A DNA stretch of 64,000 bases from Microglena sp. YARC (Eukaryota > Chlorophyta > Chlorophyceae > Chlamydomonadales > Chlamydomonadaceae): contig CM039462.1 of NCBI GenBank assembly GCA_022414725.1, positions 9,599,384 through 9,663,383 of the forward strand, written 5' to 3'. The notes below the pieces were generated by a model that was not told where the DNA came from, searched no databases, and was given only the letters and a program-made list of their open reading frames with translations. Positions 42,077 through 54,612 of the stretch are shown here, piece by piece; the first letter of the stretch is position 1, and each line of letters starts with the position of its first letter. A program made the position numbers and the translations under genes.

Positions 42077-44984
42077 TGGCTGAGCCTTCCCTCGAGGAGC
42101 TCAGCGCTCGCTATGACGCGGGCGCGGAGCGCAGGCGTCATCAGCATATGGGCGGCCACCTAATCGCGGCAGAGCAAATTGGACAACTCCGCGCGCAGCT
42201 TGACCAGGCCTCCATCGCCAACTCGGCCCTTACTGAGCAGTTTGTGGCGAAGATATCCGCTAAGGACGCCGAAGTCGCTGACCTCACGCAGCGCCTCGCC
42301 GTCTCCAGCGCGGCTACCGAGGCCGCATTGGCCAATGGCGATCCTACCGAGAGGCAAGAGCTGTTAAACAGCCACTACTTACTCGGCAAGACTCTGGCTC
42401 AGAGTCGCAAGGCGTTGTCCGACCTCCAGGCCGCTTTCACTGAGGCTGCGGCGACCGCAAGGTCCTCCATGGATGTGTTGTGCATCGAGCTGGCGACTAA
42501 GGAGTCCGAGCTCGAGGCTGCTAAAGGCGACCTTGCTCGTTCTCAAGCAGGTGAGCGCAGTCTGACGCCTGACAAATATAGGACAAACCTGCCTTTCTCG
42601 ATTTGCAATCCATTCGATCATATTGAGGACTCACCTTCGTGCTTGGGTACACCTCCCAATGTTTTGCCCGTGAATCGCACACTGTTCCCCGCTCTGCCGA
42701 CGCCATTGTCTAACTCGCCACGTCTTTCTCCCCATGCAGCGCTCGCCCCCGCTCTCGCTGAAAACGCTCGCTTGACTGAGGTCATCGCGGAGCTGACCCG
42801 CGAGAACATCGCCTATGGCAAGCGCCCAATGACTGCTCCCGCGGCTGCATCTTCCGCCGCCATTACCATGGCTGATGTCATGGCCATGATCGCGGCGAGC
42901 CAAGCTACTGTGGCGCGCAACGAGACGGTGCCGATGGACACTGAGGACCCTGGCGGTTCTTCCAGCGGCGCCCGCTACGTGGGGTGTGGGAACGGCAGGA
43001 CTGTGGGGCGCAAGCATGCGCTTCCTCAGCCCGCTCGTGAGGACGACGCCACCGCTCAGGAGGCCATCGCTGCGCGCAAGCAGGCGTTTCTGCGCGGCCG
43101 CGAGATCAAGGCGTCGCCCACATATGCCAAGGCTGCGAAATCGGATGGTCTTCTCTATTACCACTCCGCGGACCACCCTGTCGCGCCTTATGCCGACGCC
43201 AAATTGGTGGTGCATATGAACGCTTACGCTGACATGCTCCTCCTTGAGTGCGATCCCGAGAACATCGTGGACGCGCTGCAGCTGGTTGATGATCTCCGCG
43301 ACAGCATGACCCGTTTAAACACGGCATCCAAGATGCGAAAGCAAAAGTGGATGGAAATGATGCCTTTGAACATCAAAGACATTGCCGACAAAGACGCCGC
43401 CCTCAAGGGCACTAAGCTGAAGGCCGACTACCCGGCGGCGGAAGCTAATGACGACAAGATGGAGGAGACGCTGCCTCGTGCACCTGACAGGCAGGTGCGA
43501 GTTGTGGGGAATTCAGGGTTGTTTGATAAACTAGCTGTCGCTCAGGTAGCCCCGGCGTTTGAGCCAGAACCCTTTAGCCTCCACGACGTCTATGCCCCTT
43601 CGGGTGGCCTTACTGGCAAAATGCAACGTGGTTCGATCCCGAGGGGGGGCGCTACCCCTCCCCCACCGACAGCACCTACCGCCGCTCACTCACCACCCGA
43701 CGGCCCCTTTTCGGTCTCCGACCACTCGTCATCGGGCCACGACTTAGCCGATTCCCCCCGGTTCCACCTGTCGACCCGACCTCTAATCGCGCTCCTCGGG
43801 CTACGCAGCTCGAGCACCCAACGACACCCGCAGTACCTACGGTGGCTTCCCCGGCCGCTGTTTGCCCTCGTGCAAAGGGCGCAGCTACGCTGCCCGCAGA
43901 CGCCCCTTCTCCGACGCGACAGATTCGCAAGGGCACACACCTGGCCCCGGCAGGCCCGCCAGGTGAGCCCGTCTCGCTACCGCCAATCACCCCTCCTCCA
44001 GATAACCGCGCCACTCGTCACTCTGATCACGACAATGGGTTCGCCAAGCGTGTTACTGAAATGAGAAAGGAACTACGTCTCATTGAACACAAACTGTCGG
44101 ACAGATGCACCAGGACTAAGTTGCGCCGATGGATTTTCAATGTGGCCACGATCATGGAGCTCCAGTTTGCCGATGGTTACCTTGGTCCGTTCGAGCGCAT
44201 TGTTCCACACCTGTCGGGCGCTTTCACTGGCCAACTCCGCATCACTTACGACGAGGCATGGGCTAGCGATGAGTTGGACGGGTTAGATTTCATGGGAATC
44301 GTCGCATGGGCGGAGTCGCTCCTCCTGAGCTTTTAACGGAATCACACGTCGCTCTCACCAAACTACACGAAGGTGGCTTCCGCCAAGATACTCGATCCTT
44401 GCAGAATTATTACCACTCCATCAAGTCGGAATTTCGCAAAGTCCCTGATCTCAACCGATCGCGAAAAGTTAAACTTGTTTCATACGGGACTCTCCGATGA
44501 ACTCCGCGCCGGTGCACACTCTCGGCGCGAGTCTGGTACTATGTTCGAAACGATGGAGGATTTGTTCCGCTATCTGCAATTGGACGAAGCGAGGAAAGTT
44601 GTCGCCGCTCGTGGCAAGTCCTTGACGGACAAGCACGATCACCATCAGAGGGGAGGTTACGCTAACCAAAAGTCGAGGTATCCATTCAAGCGCCCCGCTG
44701 ATACTAAATACCCGGGTAAGGACCTTGCATTCAATCGCGTCCAATTTACCAACTCACCCCCCTCCGATTCTGACCCTGATTCTTTCTCTTCGCAGGGAGT
44801 AGCCACCGACAACAGCGGGGAGATGAACTCTCGCCCAGCCAAGAGCCCCAAGCTGGCGGCAAACAGTAGTCGCAACCCGGCCGGTGGCCGAGGTGGTGGA
44901 GGACGTAGTGTGACGCAGCCGGCGCACAACGGCAAGCTGGGTGGATCGCCAAGGCCGCAGGTCCTCAGTTTTGCAAGGTGCTGA
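41776..44984 (+). pseudogene. gag of the Ty3/gypsy element, frameshifted
   Basis: Best start is the ATG at 41776 (MASHKSTKVTDDAADQ) in a good context, 620 bases after the LTR. The first frame runs to 44064. It has an acidic N-terminus, a Pro/Ala segment, ten Thr from an (ACG)n microsatellite (42048-42080), then a long Ala/Leu/Glu-rich coiled coil (about 42090-42550). Retrotransposon-gag-like sequence then appears in other frames: RWIFNVATIMELQFADGYLG (about 44130-44180), LHEGGFRQDTRSLQNYYHSI (about 44365-44425) and LNLFHTGLSDELRAGAH (about 44470-44520). At least three frame changes are therefore needed (near 43.75, 44.31-44.33 and 44.46 kb). The last two also occur in the tandem copy. A Gly/Arg-rich tail follows. 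Gag would form the particle shell. Confidence 0.7.
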
Positions 44985-45119
44985 TCGCACGTTTGGGAAA
45001 GGCTCTATTAGCCGCGGCGCGGGCCGTGGTGGTCGCGGAGGATACGGACAGGGTGCGGGTCGGGCCGTTCACAGCCCAGCGGGCCGCGGACCCCCGACTT
45101 TTCGGGTCAAGACCCCAAA

Positions 45120-47812
45120 ACGCCATGCATATGAACAAGTCGGTCAGCGTCGGCCAGACCATCTGGCTTCAGAATGGTGCTCGCTGCTTCTTCTGCTTCC
45201 GCTTCATGAGGACATGTGTGCGGTCGCTGAATGCTGACGGACGCTGCCGCACGCGGGACTTGCCTATTAGTCACTTGGCCAACTTGGCCACGGTCCTCCA
45301 GGTCCTCCAGGACAACGAATTCTATGCGAAACTCTCCAAATGTTCCTTCAACAAAACGGAAGTTAAATTCCTTGGTCATTACATTGGACGCGACGGAATT
45401 AAAGTTGATCCACGCAAGGTTAGCACAGTCCGTGACTGGCCTACTCCAAAAACGGCGAAAGAGATTGGCTCATTCCTCGGGTTGTGCAATTATTTTCGCA
45501 AATTTATCCAAGGCTATTCGTTTCTCGCTGCCCCTCTTCAAACCTTGTCTAACATCAAGGGTGAACTAGGTACCTTGTTCAAAGAAGAACATCTCGTCTC
45601 ATTCAAAGGCCTCAAAGAAGCTTTACTATCCGCACCAGTCCTCGCGCTGCCGGATTTCAGCAAACCTTTCGAAGTCATTACCGACGCATCCTTGCTCGGT
45701 ACCGGCGCGGTGCTCTTGCAAGATAAACACCCCATCGCCTTCGCCAGCAAGAGGTATATCCCAGCGGAGCTGAACTATACTACGACGGAACAAGAGATGC
45801 TAGCAATCGTTCACGCGTTGACCGAGTGGCGATGCTACCTCGAAGGTTCCCACATGACATTAGTCACTGACCACAATCCGCTCACGTATTTTGATACCAA
45901 GGCTGTCCTTTCACGACGCATGGGCCGATGGCAGGAGGACCTAGCGCCCTTCAGCTATACTTGGGAGTATCGCGCGGGTCACAATAATATGGCAGACCCG
46001 GTCAGTCGCAATCCCAACCTCTCTGCCCCCGCCAACGTCGCGGTCGCGCACCAGCTGTTGGTTTTCTCTCTCTTGGTCAGCGAATGCCGGCCTCGGTCGA
46101 AGAAGCAACGTCCTATTGGAGTCGGTCCCGCGGTCGTGGATATCCTTCCCCGCCCACCGACGGTCCTCCCGGTACCTTCGGTTCCGGTCAAAGAAACGCG
46201 ACGACGCAGTCGGCATACGCCCGCTGTGTCGACTCCCTCCTCTTCGTCCATCATGGATCGAATTTTGGCTGGATACAAACTCGACTCAAACTTCACGCCG
46301 GGCTGCAAACGCCTCCGCGATAAGTTTTCCAGGAACGCTTACTGGTTCAAGAAGAACAAGTACGGACGCGAGTTTTTGTGTGTTCCCCTCGACGCAGCCC
46401 TTCGCCTGGATATTATCCGCGAAGCTCACGACCCTGTTTACATGGGCCATTGCGGTCGCACCAAGACATTAGAGCTGGTCACCCGCACTTTTACTCGGGC
46501 CAAAGTCACGGCGGACGTTACTGCCTTCGTCCACCAATGCCATAAGTGCCAAACAAACAAGCCCGGAAACGCAAAGCCTAACGGTACCATGGTTCCCGTG
46601 GAAATTCCTGAGAAATTCTGGGAATGTGTCTCCACAGACCTCATTACGGCGCTTCCGCCAACGTCTTCTGGCCATGACGCCATCGCTGTATTCGTCGACA
46701 AACTGTTGAAGATGGTTCATGTCGAACCTTGTCATACTACGATAAACGCAGAGGAATTCGCTTCCCTATACCTCAATCGTGTCATCCGCTATCATGGTAT
46801 CCCAAAGAAACTCCTCAGTGATCGCGATGCGCGATTCACAGGGCATTTCGGCGTGGCTCTCCATCGATTAATGGGCACGCGACAAGCGTTCTCAACTGCG
46901 TTTCATCCTCAAACTGACGGTCAAACGGAACGCATGAACCAAGTCATCGAGGACATGATTCGCCACTACGTGGGGCCGTACCACGACGATTGGGATAAGT
47001 CCTTAGCGCTGGTGGAATTTGCAATCAACAATTCCTACCAAGAGTCCATTCAAAACACCCCATTTCGGGCGTACCTTGGTTACGACCCTACGACGCCGCT
47101 AAAAGCTGAGGTCGAATCAAAATGTCCGACTGCCAACAATTGGTGGGCCGATCACATTGAACGACAAGATCAGTGCAAGGCATGCGTGCAAGCCGCTCAA
47201 GATCGGCAGAAAGCCCATTACGATAAACGACGAACGGAGGTTTTCTTCAACCTTGGTGATAAAGTTCTCTTGTCCACCCGCAATATGAAGTACAAAGCAA
47301 CAGGCAAACCAAAATTTACGCCTCGTTTTGTTGGCCCCTATACGATTACGGAATGCATATGTCCACGCGACGACATCACCGGAGTCATACGTCAAGTCAC
47401 GGCGTGCCGCTTGGCTTTGCCCAAGATGATGCGTATCCACCCCGTGTTTCACGTGGGTTTGATCAAGCATTGGCGATCCGATGGCCTTGTCCATGTTGGA
47501 CAACCGCTTGAGTTCGACTCCGACGGCGCTCCAATTTGGAATATCCAATGCATCATGCGCGAGAAATCGCGTGTCATAGGCACATCCAGCAAACGACGTC
47601 TCGAATACTTGGTCCGATGGCAAGACTTCGGTATTGAGCAAGACACTTGGGAACTCGCCAAGGCGGTCAAGAAAAGTGCCCCTCACGTCGTCGATGCATG
47701 GCAATCACGTGTTACGCCCGTTGTGTCCCGACGAACGTCAAAAAAACCGGCCCATCACCAACCCATCGCACTTGACGCATACGATACGGCGGTCAGATTG
47801 CTTTATTCTTAA
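45120..47812 (+). pseudogene. pol of the Ty3/gypsy element lacking protease and RT core
   Basis: Open without a stop from before 45120 to the TAA at 47810. In order: a short Cys segment (ARCFFCFRF) that may be a damaged zinc knuckle; RT thumb from HLANLATVLQVLQDNEFYAK (about 45270); RNase H with VITDASLLGTGAVL, TTEQEMLAIVHAL and VTDHNPLTYF; the integrase zinc domain (EAHDPVYMGHCG, CHKC); the DDE core with VSTDL, LSDRDARFTGHFG and DGQTERMNQV; the GPY/F motif TPRFVGPYTI; and a chromodomain LEYLVRWQDFGIEQDTWE. Ty3-type protease (D-S/T-G) and RT motifs up to YxDD, normally about 1 kb, are missing between the Cys segment and the thumb. Downstream of gag the frame differs because of small indels at about 44970, 45060 and 45113. 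Confidence 0.85.
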
Positions 47813-47973
47813 AGCTATCTTTCCCGGAGTACTCAAAAGGGATGTTAAATGGTTCTCTCCGAAACCAACTTGATTCATCAAGTATATTTTGAGCACGGCA
47901 CTTACGACTACAACTACGCCTGGTATTCACATCCCACCTTTATTACGATCAGATGCGGGGTCCGCATCTCTTC

Positions 47974-47987
47974 GGGAGGGGGGGGAG
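47974..47987 (+). promoter_or_regulatory. Polypurine tract
   Basis: A purine run (gggagggggggggag) ends directly before the 3' LTR, where plus-strand DNA synthesis would be primed. The tandem copy has one G fewer. Confidence 0.8.
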
Positions 47988-48332
47988 TGTAACGGTACAG
48001 AACCCTTCACGGGTACTCTGGCCTTCCAGCAAGGCATACGGGTACACCTTACCCGTAAGCCACGTGACGAACGCACATGACACAGTACCATACCCATGTA
48101 CTGCCTCATCTCTCACAACGCACCCGTTGCGTACATAGACACGAGCTACTCGGGACGAACCCTTCTACTCCTTCACGAAGACGTTCTTCCCGATCAACTC
48201 TACATCCCCTACATAGGTAACACCCTACTGTTCTGCTAGCTTACGCATATCGGCTACACATAAACATACATCACATAGACTGTTCCGCTAGATTAACCCC
48301 CCAGGCTGCTGAGTGCATCCTGAGCTGTTACA
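47988..48332 (+). repeat. 3' LTR
   Basis: 345 bp, same ends as the 5' LTR, followed by TCAGC, the second half of the target duplication. Confidence 0.95.
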
Positions 48333-48337
48333 TCAGC

Positions 48338-49093
48338 TCTGCATGGCTTAGTGTGGGCTGTGCAAATCATGTGGGGATTGTACATTTAGGCGTCATGACT
48401 TGTATGTGCATGTACACCCTGTCAGCTCTGAAGGGATTAGTGCTGGCTGTGCAAAGCATGTGGGGATGGTACGTTTATGCTTCATGACATTGGGATTGTA
48501 CACGTATGGCTTGAAGTATGGGCATAGTAGGTCTGAATCAGTTTGGTAGTACTGCTTACTATGCAGTACTAATCGTATATAGTTAATCAGCTCAACCAAT
48601 GCAAGGATGTGGGTCTTGAATGAATTTAGATGGTGCACACAATTTTAGCTACCTTATCATCACACTTTGGGCAACCACAAATACTACTCCATACAAGTTT
48701 CAGAGTGATGTTGCTGTCTTCTGCACTCAACTGATCATCTGAACTGGAGTAACAAAGATATGTAGCTTGTGTGAGTTTCTGCTACTATGTTATGCATATG
48801 AATACTGTATATAATTATAAGATAGTGAACAGATGTTGGCAAGGCTTAATAGAAGTACCGGCAGTTGATCATATTTTCTGAACTTTTGAGGACGCCACTG
48901 TTTTGGAAATAGAGTCGCCAATTAGAGACAGTTGTAAGAATGTTGATGCCATATGATGAACTTGCACAATTTTAGAACATGCTAAATGTTGAAGAGTTGG
49001 TGTGATGAAGATATCTGACATATCCATGCATCAATGTATTTAGAAAAGTAATGATTCTTGTCATTTAAATTGAAGTTAGTTCGACTGCATATC
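48338..49093. other. Right flank of the LTR element, no gene recognised
   Basis: Includes two ~95-bp diverged tandem units (tcagctctgcatggcttagtg / tcagctctgaagggattagtg). With the element removed, the minus frame of the OPR N-terminus would extend a few codons into this flank (TLSHAELMGGITACTD) before a TGA. The whole flank is repeated at 53149-53905. Confidence 0.6.
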
Positions 49094-52000
49094 ATCGTCG
49101 CATGGGCGGAGTCGCTCCTCCTGAGCTTTTAACGGAATCACACGTCGCTCTCACCAAACTACACGAAGGTGGCTTCCGCCAAGATACTCGATCCTTGCAG
49201 AATTATTACCACTCCATCAAGTCGGAATTTCGCAAAGTCCCTGATCTCAACCGATCTCGAAAAGTTAAACTTGTTTCATACGGGACTCTCCGATGAACTC
49301 CGCGCCGGTGCACACTCTCGGCGCGAGTCTGGTACTATGTTCGAAACGATGGAGGATTTGTTCCGCTATCTGCAATTGGACGAAGCGAGGAAAGTTGTCG
49401 CCGCTCGTGGCAAGTCCTTGACGGACAAGCACGATCACCATCAGAGGGGAGGTTACGCTAACCAAAAGTCGAGGTATCCATTCAAGCGCCCCGCTGATAC
49501 TAAATACCCGGGTAAGGACCTTGCATTCAATCGCGTCCAATTTACCAACTCACCCCCCTCCGATTCTGACCCTGATTCTTTCTCTTCGCAGGGAGTAGCC
49601 ACCGACAACAGCGGGGAGATGAACTCTCGCCCAGCCAAGAGCCCCAAGCTGGCGGCAAACAGTAGTCGCAACCCGGCCGGTGGCCGAGGTGGTGGAGGAC
49701 GTAGTGTGACGCAGCCGGCGCACAACGGCAAGCTGGGTGGATCGCCAAGGCCGCAGGTCCTCAGTTTGCAAGGTGCTGATCGCACGTTTGGGAAAGGCTC
49801 TATTAGCCGCGGCGCGGGCCGTGGTGGTCGCGGAGGATACGGACAGGGTGCGGGTCGGGGCCGTTCACAGCCCAGCGGGCCGCGGACCCCCGACTTTTCG
49901 GGTCAAGACCCCCAAAACGCCATGCATATGAACAAGTCGGTCAGCGTCGGCCAGACCATCTGGCTTCAGAATGGTGCTCGCTGCTTCTTCTGCTTCCGCT
50001 TCATGAGGACATGTGTGCGGTCGCTGAATGCTGACGGACGCTGCCGCACGCGGGACTTGCCTATTAGTCACTTGGCCAACTTGGCCACGGTCCTCCAGGT
50101 CCTCCAGGACAACGAATTCTATGCGAAACTCTCCAAATGTTCCTTCAACAAAACGGAAGTTAAATTCCTTGGTCATTACATTGGACGCGACGGAATTAAA
50201 GTTGATCCACGCAAGGTTAGCACAGTCCGTGACTGGCCTACTCCAAAAACGGCGAAAGAGATTGGCTCATTCCTCGGGTTGTGCAATTATTTTCGCAAAT
50301 TTATCCAAGGCTATTCGTTTCTCGCTGCCCCTCTTCAAACCTTGTCTAACATCAAGGGTGAACTAGGTACCTTGTTCAAAGAAGAACATCTCGTCTCATT
50401 CAAAGGCCTCAAAGAAGCTTTACTATCCGCACCAGTCCTCGCGCTGCCGGATTTCAGCAAACCTTTCGAAGTCATTACCGACGCATCCTTGCTCGGTACC
50501 GGCGCGGTGCTCTTGCAAGATAAACACCTCCATCGCCTTCGCCAGCAAGAGGTATATCCCAGCGGAGCTGAACTATACTACGACGGAACAAGAGATGCTA
50601 GCAATCGTTCACGCGTTGACCGAGTGGCGATGCTACCTCGAAGGTTCCCACATGACATTAGTCACTGACCACAATCCGCTCACGTATTTTGATACCAAGG
50701 CTGTCCTTTCACGACGCATGGGCCGATGGCAGGAGGACCTAGCGCCCTTCAGCTATACTTGGGAGTATCGCGCGGGTCACAATAATATGGCAGAACCCGG
50801 TCAGTCGCAATCCCAACCTCTCTGCCCCCCGCCAACGTCGCGGTCGCGCACCAGCTGTTGGTTTTCTCTCTCTTGGTCAGCGAATGCCGGCCTCGGTCGA
50901 AAGAAGCAACGTCCTATTGGAGTCGGTCCCCGCGGTCGTGGATATCCTTCCCCGCCCACCGACGGTCCTCCCGGTACCTTCGGTTCCGGTCAAAGAAACG
51001 CGACGACGCAGTCGGCATACGCCCGCTGTGTCGACTCCCTCCTCTTTCGTCCATCATGGATCGAATTTTGGCTGGATACAAACTCGACTCAAACTTCACG
51101 CCGGGCTGCAAACGCCTCCGCGATAAGTTTTCCAGGAACGCTTACTGGTTCAAGAAGAACAAGTACGGACGCGAGTTTTTGTGTGTTCCCCTCGACGCAG
51201 CCCTTCGCCTGGATATTATCCGCGAAGCTCACGACCCTGTTTACATGGGCCATTGCGGTCGCACCAAGACATTAGAGCTGGTCACCCGCACTTTTACTCG
51301 GGCCAAAGTCACGGCGGACGTTACTGCCTTCGTCCACCAATGCCATAAGTGCCAAACAAACAAGCCCGGAAACGCAAAGCCTAGCGGTACCATGGTTCCC
51401 GTGGAAATTCCTGAGAAATTCTGGGAATGTGTCTCCACAGACCTCATTACGGCGCTTCCGCCAACGTCTTCTGGCCATGACGCCATCGCTGTATTCGTCG
51501 ACAAACTGTTGAAGATGGTTCATGTCGAACCTTGTCATACTACGATAAACGCAGAGGAATTCGCTTCCCTATACCTCAATCGTGTCATCCGCTATCATGG
51601 TATCCAAAGAAACTCCTCAGTGATCGCGATGCGCGATTCACAGGGCATTTCGGCGTGGCTCTCCATCGATTAATGGGCACACGACAAGCGTTCTCAACTG
51701 CGTTTCATCCTCAAACTGACGGTCAAACGGAACGCATGAACCAAGTCATCGAGGACATGATTCGCCACTACGTGGGGCCGTACCACGACGATTGGGATAA
51801 GTCCTTAGCGCTGGTGGAATTTGCAATCAACAATTCCTACCAAGAGTCCATTCAAAACACCCCATTTCGGGCGTACCTTGGTTACGACCCTACGACGCCG
51901 CTAAAAGCTGAGGTCGAATCAAAATGTCCGACTGCCAACAATTGGTGGGGCCGATCACATTGAATCGACAAGATCAGTGCAAGGCATGCGTGCAAGCCGC

Positions 52001-52619
52001 TCAAGATCGGCAGAAAGCCCATTACGATAAACGACGAACGGAGGTTTTCTTCAACCTTTGGTGATAAAGTTCTCTTGTCCACCCCGCAATATGAAGTACA
52101 AAGCAACAGGCAAACCAAAATTTACGCCTCGTTTTGTTGGCCCCTATAACGATTACGGAATGCATATGTCCACGCAACGACATCACCGGAGTCATACGTC
52201 AAGTCACGGCGTGCCGCTTGGCTTTGCCCAAGATGATGCGTATCCACCCCGTGTTTCACGTGGGTTTGATCAAGCATTGGCGATCCGATGGCCTTGGTCC
52301 ATGTTGGACAACCGCTTGAGTTCGACTCCGACGGCGCTCCAATTTGGAATATCCAATGCATCATGCGCGAGAAATCGCGTGTCATAGGCACATCCAGCAA
52401 AGACGTCTCGAATACTTGGTCCGATGGCAAGACTTCGGTATTGAGCAAGACACTTGGGAACTCGCCAAGGCGGTCAAGAAAAGTGCCCTCACGTCGCGAT
52501 GCATGGCAATCACGTGTTACGCCCGTTGTGTCCCGACGAACGTCAAAAAAAACCGGCCCATCACCAACCCATCGCACTTGATCGCATACGATACGGCGGT
52601 CAGATTGCTTTATTCTTAA
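49094..52619 (+). pseudogene. Second, 5'-truncated gag-pol copy with many frameshifts
   Basis: Unlike unit 1, 49169-50668 is one frame joining the late gag, the Gly/Arg-rich tail and the RT thumb/RNase H start, which suggests that gag and pol form one frame in the parent. The protease/RT-core deletion is identical to unit 1. Frame is lost at about 50529 (cacctccatc for caccccatc) and then at about 50794, 50828, 50903, 50930, 51047, 51604, 51948, 51964, 52058, 52083, 52148 and later. Integrase (51058-51963) and chromodomain (about 52400-52500) pieces remain readable in different frames. Confidence 0.85.
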
Positions 52620-52795
52620 AGCTATCTTTCCCGGAGTACTCAAAAAGGGATGTTAAATGGTTTCTCTCCGAAACCAACTTGATTCATCAAGTATATTTTG
52701 AGCACGGCACTTACGACTACAACTACGCCTGGTATTCACATCCCACCTTTATTACGATCAGATGCGGGGTCCGCATCTCTTCGGGAGGGGGGGAG

Positions 52796-53143
52796 TGTAA
52801 CGGTACAGAACCCTTCACGGGTACTCTGGCCTTCCAGCAAGGCATACGGGTACACCTTACCCGTAAGCCACGTGACGAACGCACATGACACAGTACCATA
52901 CCCATGTACTGCCTCATCTCTCACAACGCACCCGTTGCGTACATAGACACGAGCTACTCGGGACGAACCCTTCTACTCCTTCACGAAGACGTTCTTTCGA
53001 TTTCAACTCTACATCCCCTACATAGGTAACACCCTACTGTTCTGCTAGCTTACGCATATCGGCTACACATAAACATACATCACATAGACTGTTTCCGCTA
53101 GATTAAACCCCCCAGGCTGCTGAGTGCATCCTGAGCTGTTACA
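52796..53143 (+). repeat. LTR of the duplicated unit
   Basis: 348 bp, matches the 3' LTR of unit 1 with small indels (gttctttcgatttcaac for gttcttcccgatcaac; gtttccgc; ttaaacccccc), again followed by tcagctctgcatgg. Confidence 0.9.
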
Positions 53144-53905
53144 TCAGCTCTGCATGGCTTAGTGTGGGCTGTGCAAATCATGTGGGGATTGTACATTTAG
53201 GCGTCATGACTTGTATGTGCATGTACACCCTGTCAGCTCTGAAGGGATTAGTGCTGGCTGTGCAAAGCATGTGGGGATGGTACGTTTATGCTTCATGACA
53301 TTGGGATTGTACACGTATGGCTTGAAGTATGGGCATAGTAGGTCTTGAATCAGTTTGGTAGTACTGCTTACTATGCAGTACTAATCGTATATAGTTAATC
53401 AGCTCAACCAATGCAAGGATGTGGGTCTTGAATGAATTTAGATGGTGCACACAATTTTAGCTACCTTATCATCACACTTTGGGCAACCACAATACTACTC
53501 CATACAAGTTTCAGAGTGATGTTGCTGTCTTCTGCACTCAACTGATCATCTGAACTGGAGTAACAAAGATATGTAGCTTGTGTGAGTTTCTGCTACTATG
53601 TTATGCATATGAATACTGTATATAATTATAAGATAGTGAACAGATGTTGGCAAGGCTTAATAGAAGTACCGGCAGTTGATCATATTTTCTGAACTTTTGA
53701 GGACGCCACTGTTTTGGAAATAGAGTCGCCAATTAGAGACAGTTGTAAGAATGTTGATGCCATATGATGAACTTGCACAATTTTAGAACATGCTAAATGT
53801 TGAAGAGTTGGTGTGATGAAGATATCTGACATATCCATGCATCAATGTATTTAGAAAAGTAATGATTCTTGTCATTTAAATTGAAGTTAGTTCGACTGCA
53901 TATCA

Positions 53906-54575
53906 CTAACTCCGGGCCCCCGTCGTTTACGATTTGTTGGGGTTCAGTTCACCAGTGATTGTTTTGTATGCAGCCCTTCCCAATATTGAGGTTGGGCAAG
54001 ACGTCTTAGCCTCTTTGGCTACTTCTTTACCGGCTAGACCGTAAAACACACACATAAATATGGCCTCACCACGTTATCCTGCTGATAGCTTTTGTGTTTG
54101 TGCTCTGCTCCTCCAGAGGATGCTTCCTCTTCCTGGTTGAGAGGCGTCCAGCAGGGCCCCTCGTGGGGGATGACCGGATTGACCGCCACTTCTCCCGATA
54201 AACTGCAGCATCATCACTACCCCCTTTTTGAGGTTCTGACTCTTTCCGTTTCTTCCCAGCAGGCGCAAATGGGGCGCTCATCTGCAGGCAAGCCAGCACC
54301 AGCAGGCCAGGGAGCAACATGGCTGTCAGTAGGGTTTACTACTTAGACTAGGTGCATAAAAATCAGTCTAGGTAGCAGGCTAGGTACATCAGAATGAGGA
54401 AAGTAAAAAGTGCAGATCTCTATATATGTTCAGAATCGCCTGATGCAGACAATTTTGTTTGCTCCTTTGCTTCATTACTTATTTGCTTCGTAAACATGCT
54501 TATGCCCTACTCTTGGAAGCTAAGCAATTATTGTTGGAACGACCCCCCCCCCCCCCCCCACACACACACAACACA

Positions 54576-54612
<37 letters not shown>

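Larger units (their letters stand above)
40811..48332 (+). mobile_element. Ty3/gypsy chromovirus LTR retrotransposon, PR/RT-deleted
   Basis: A 7,522-bp element with 345-bp LTRs starting TGTAAC and ending GTTACA, flanked by the 5-bp duplication TCAGC (40806-40810 and 48333-48337). It carries an initiator-Met-type primer site, gag, a pol with RNase H, integrase and a C-terminal chromodomain, and a G-rich polypurine tract. The order RT-RNase H-IN and the chromodomain place it in the chromovirus branch of Metaviridae-type elements. Protease and the RT catalytic core are not seen, and gag is frameshifted, so this copy cannot be autonomous. The two LTRs differ at four sites by eye, all transitions (about 1.2%), so the insertion is fairly young. 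It disrupts an OPR gene. Confidence 0.9.
44298..49093 (+). repeat. Tandem duplication, unit 1 (4,796 bp)
   Basis: From inside gag (atcgtcgcatgggcggagtc) through pol, 3' LTR and 761 bp of flanking DNA. It is followed immediately by unit 2. The junction (gactgcatatca / tcgtcgcatggg at 49083-49105) has about one base of overlap between the two ends. Confidence 0.9.
49094..53905 (+). repeat. Tandem duplication, unit 2 (about 4,812 bp, indel-rich)
   Basis: A second copy of 44298-49093. The first 1.4 kb are almost free of differences. From about 50.5 kb on, more than fifteen single-base insertions or deletions occur, mostly in short homopolymers, with few substitutions. This pattern suits uncorrected long-read errors better than decay by mutation. 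At the end, the sequence departs from unit 1 after gactgcatatca. Confidence 0.9.

Noticed and set aside
44978..45120. The N-terminal 47 codons of the long unit-1 pol frame (MLIARLGKALLAAARA...)
   Set aside because: Unit 2 shows that this stretch is read in another frame (Gly/Arg-rich tail of gag). The unit-1 frame here results from small indels.
49094..53905. A second independent insertion of the gypsy element
   Set aside because: It lacks a 5' LTR, begins in mid-gag and carries the same 761-bp flank, so it is a segmental copy and not a transposition.
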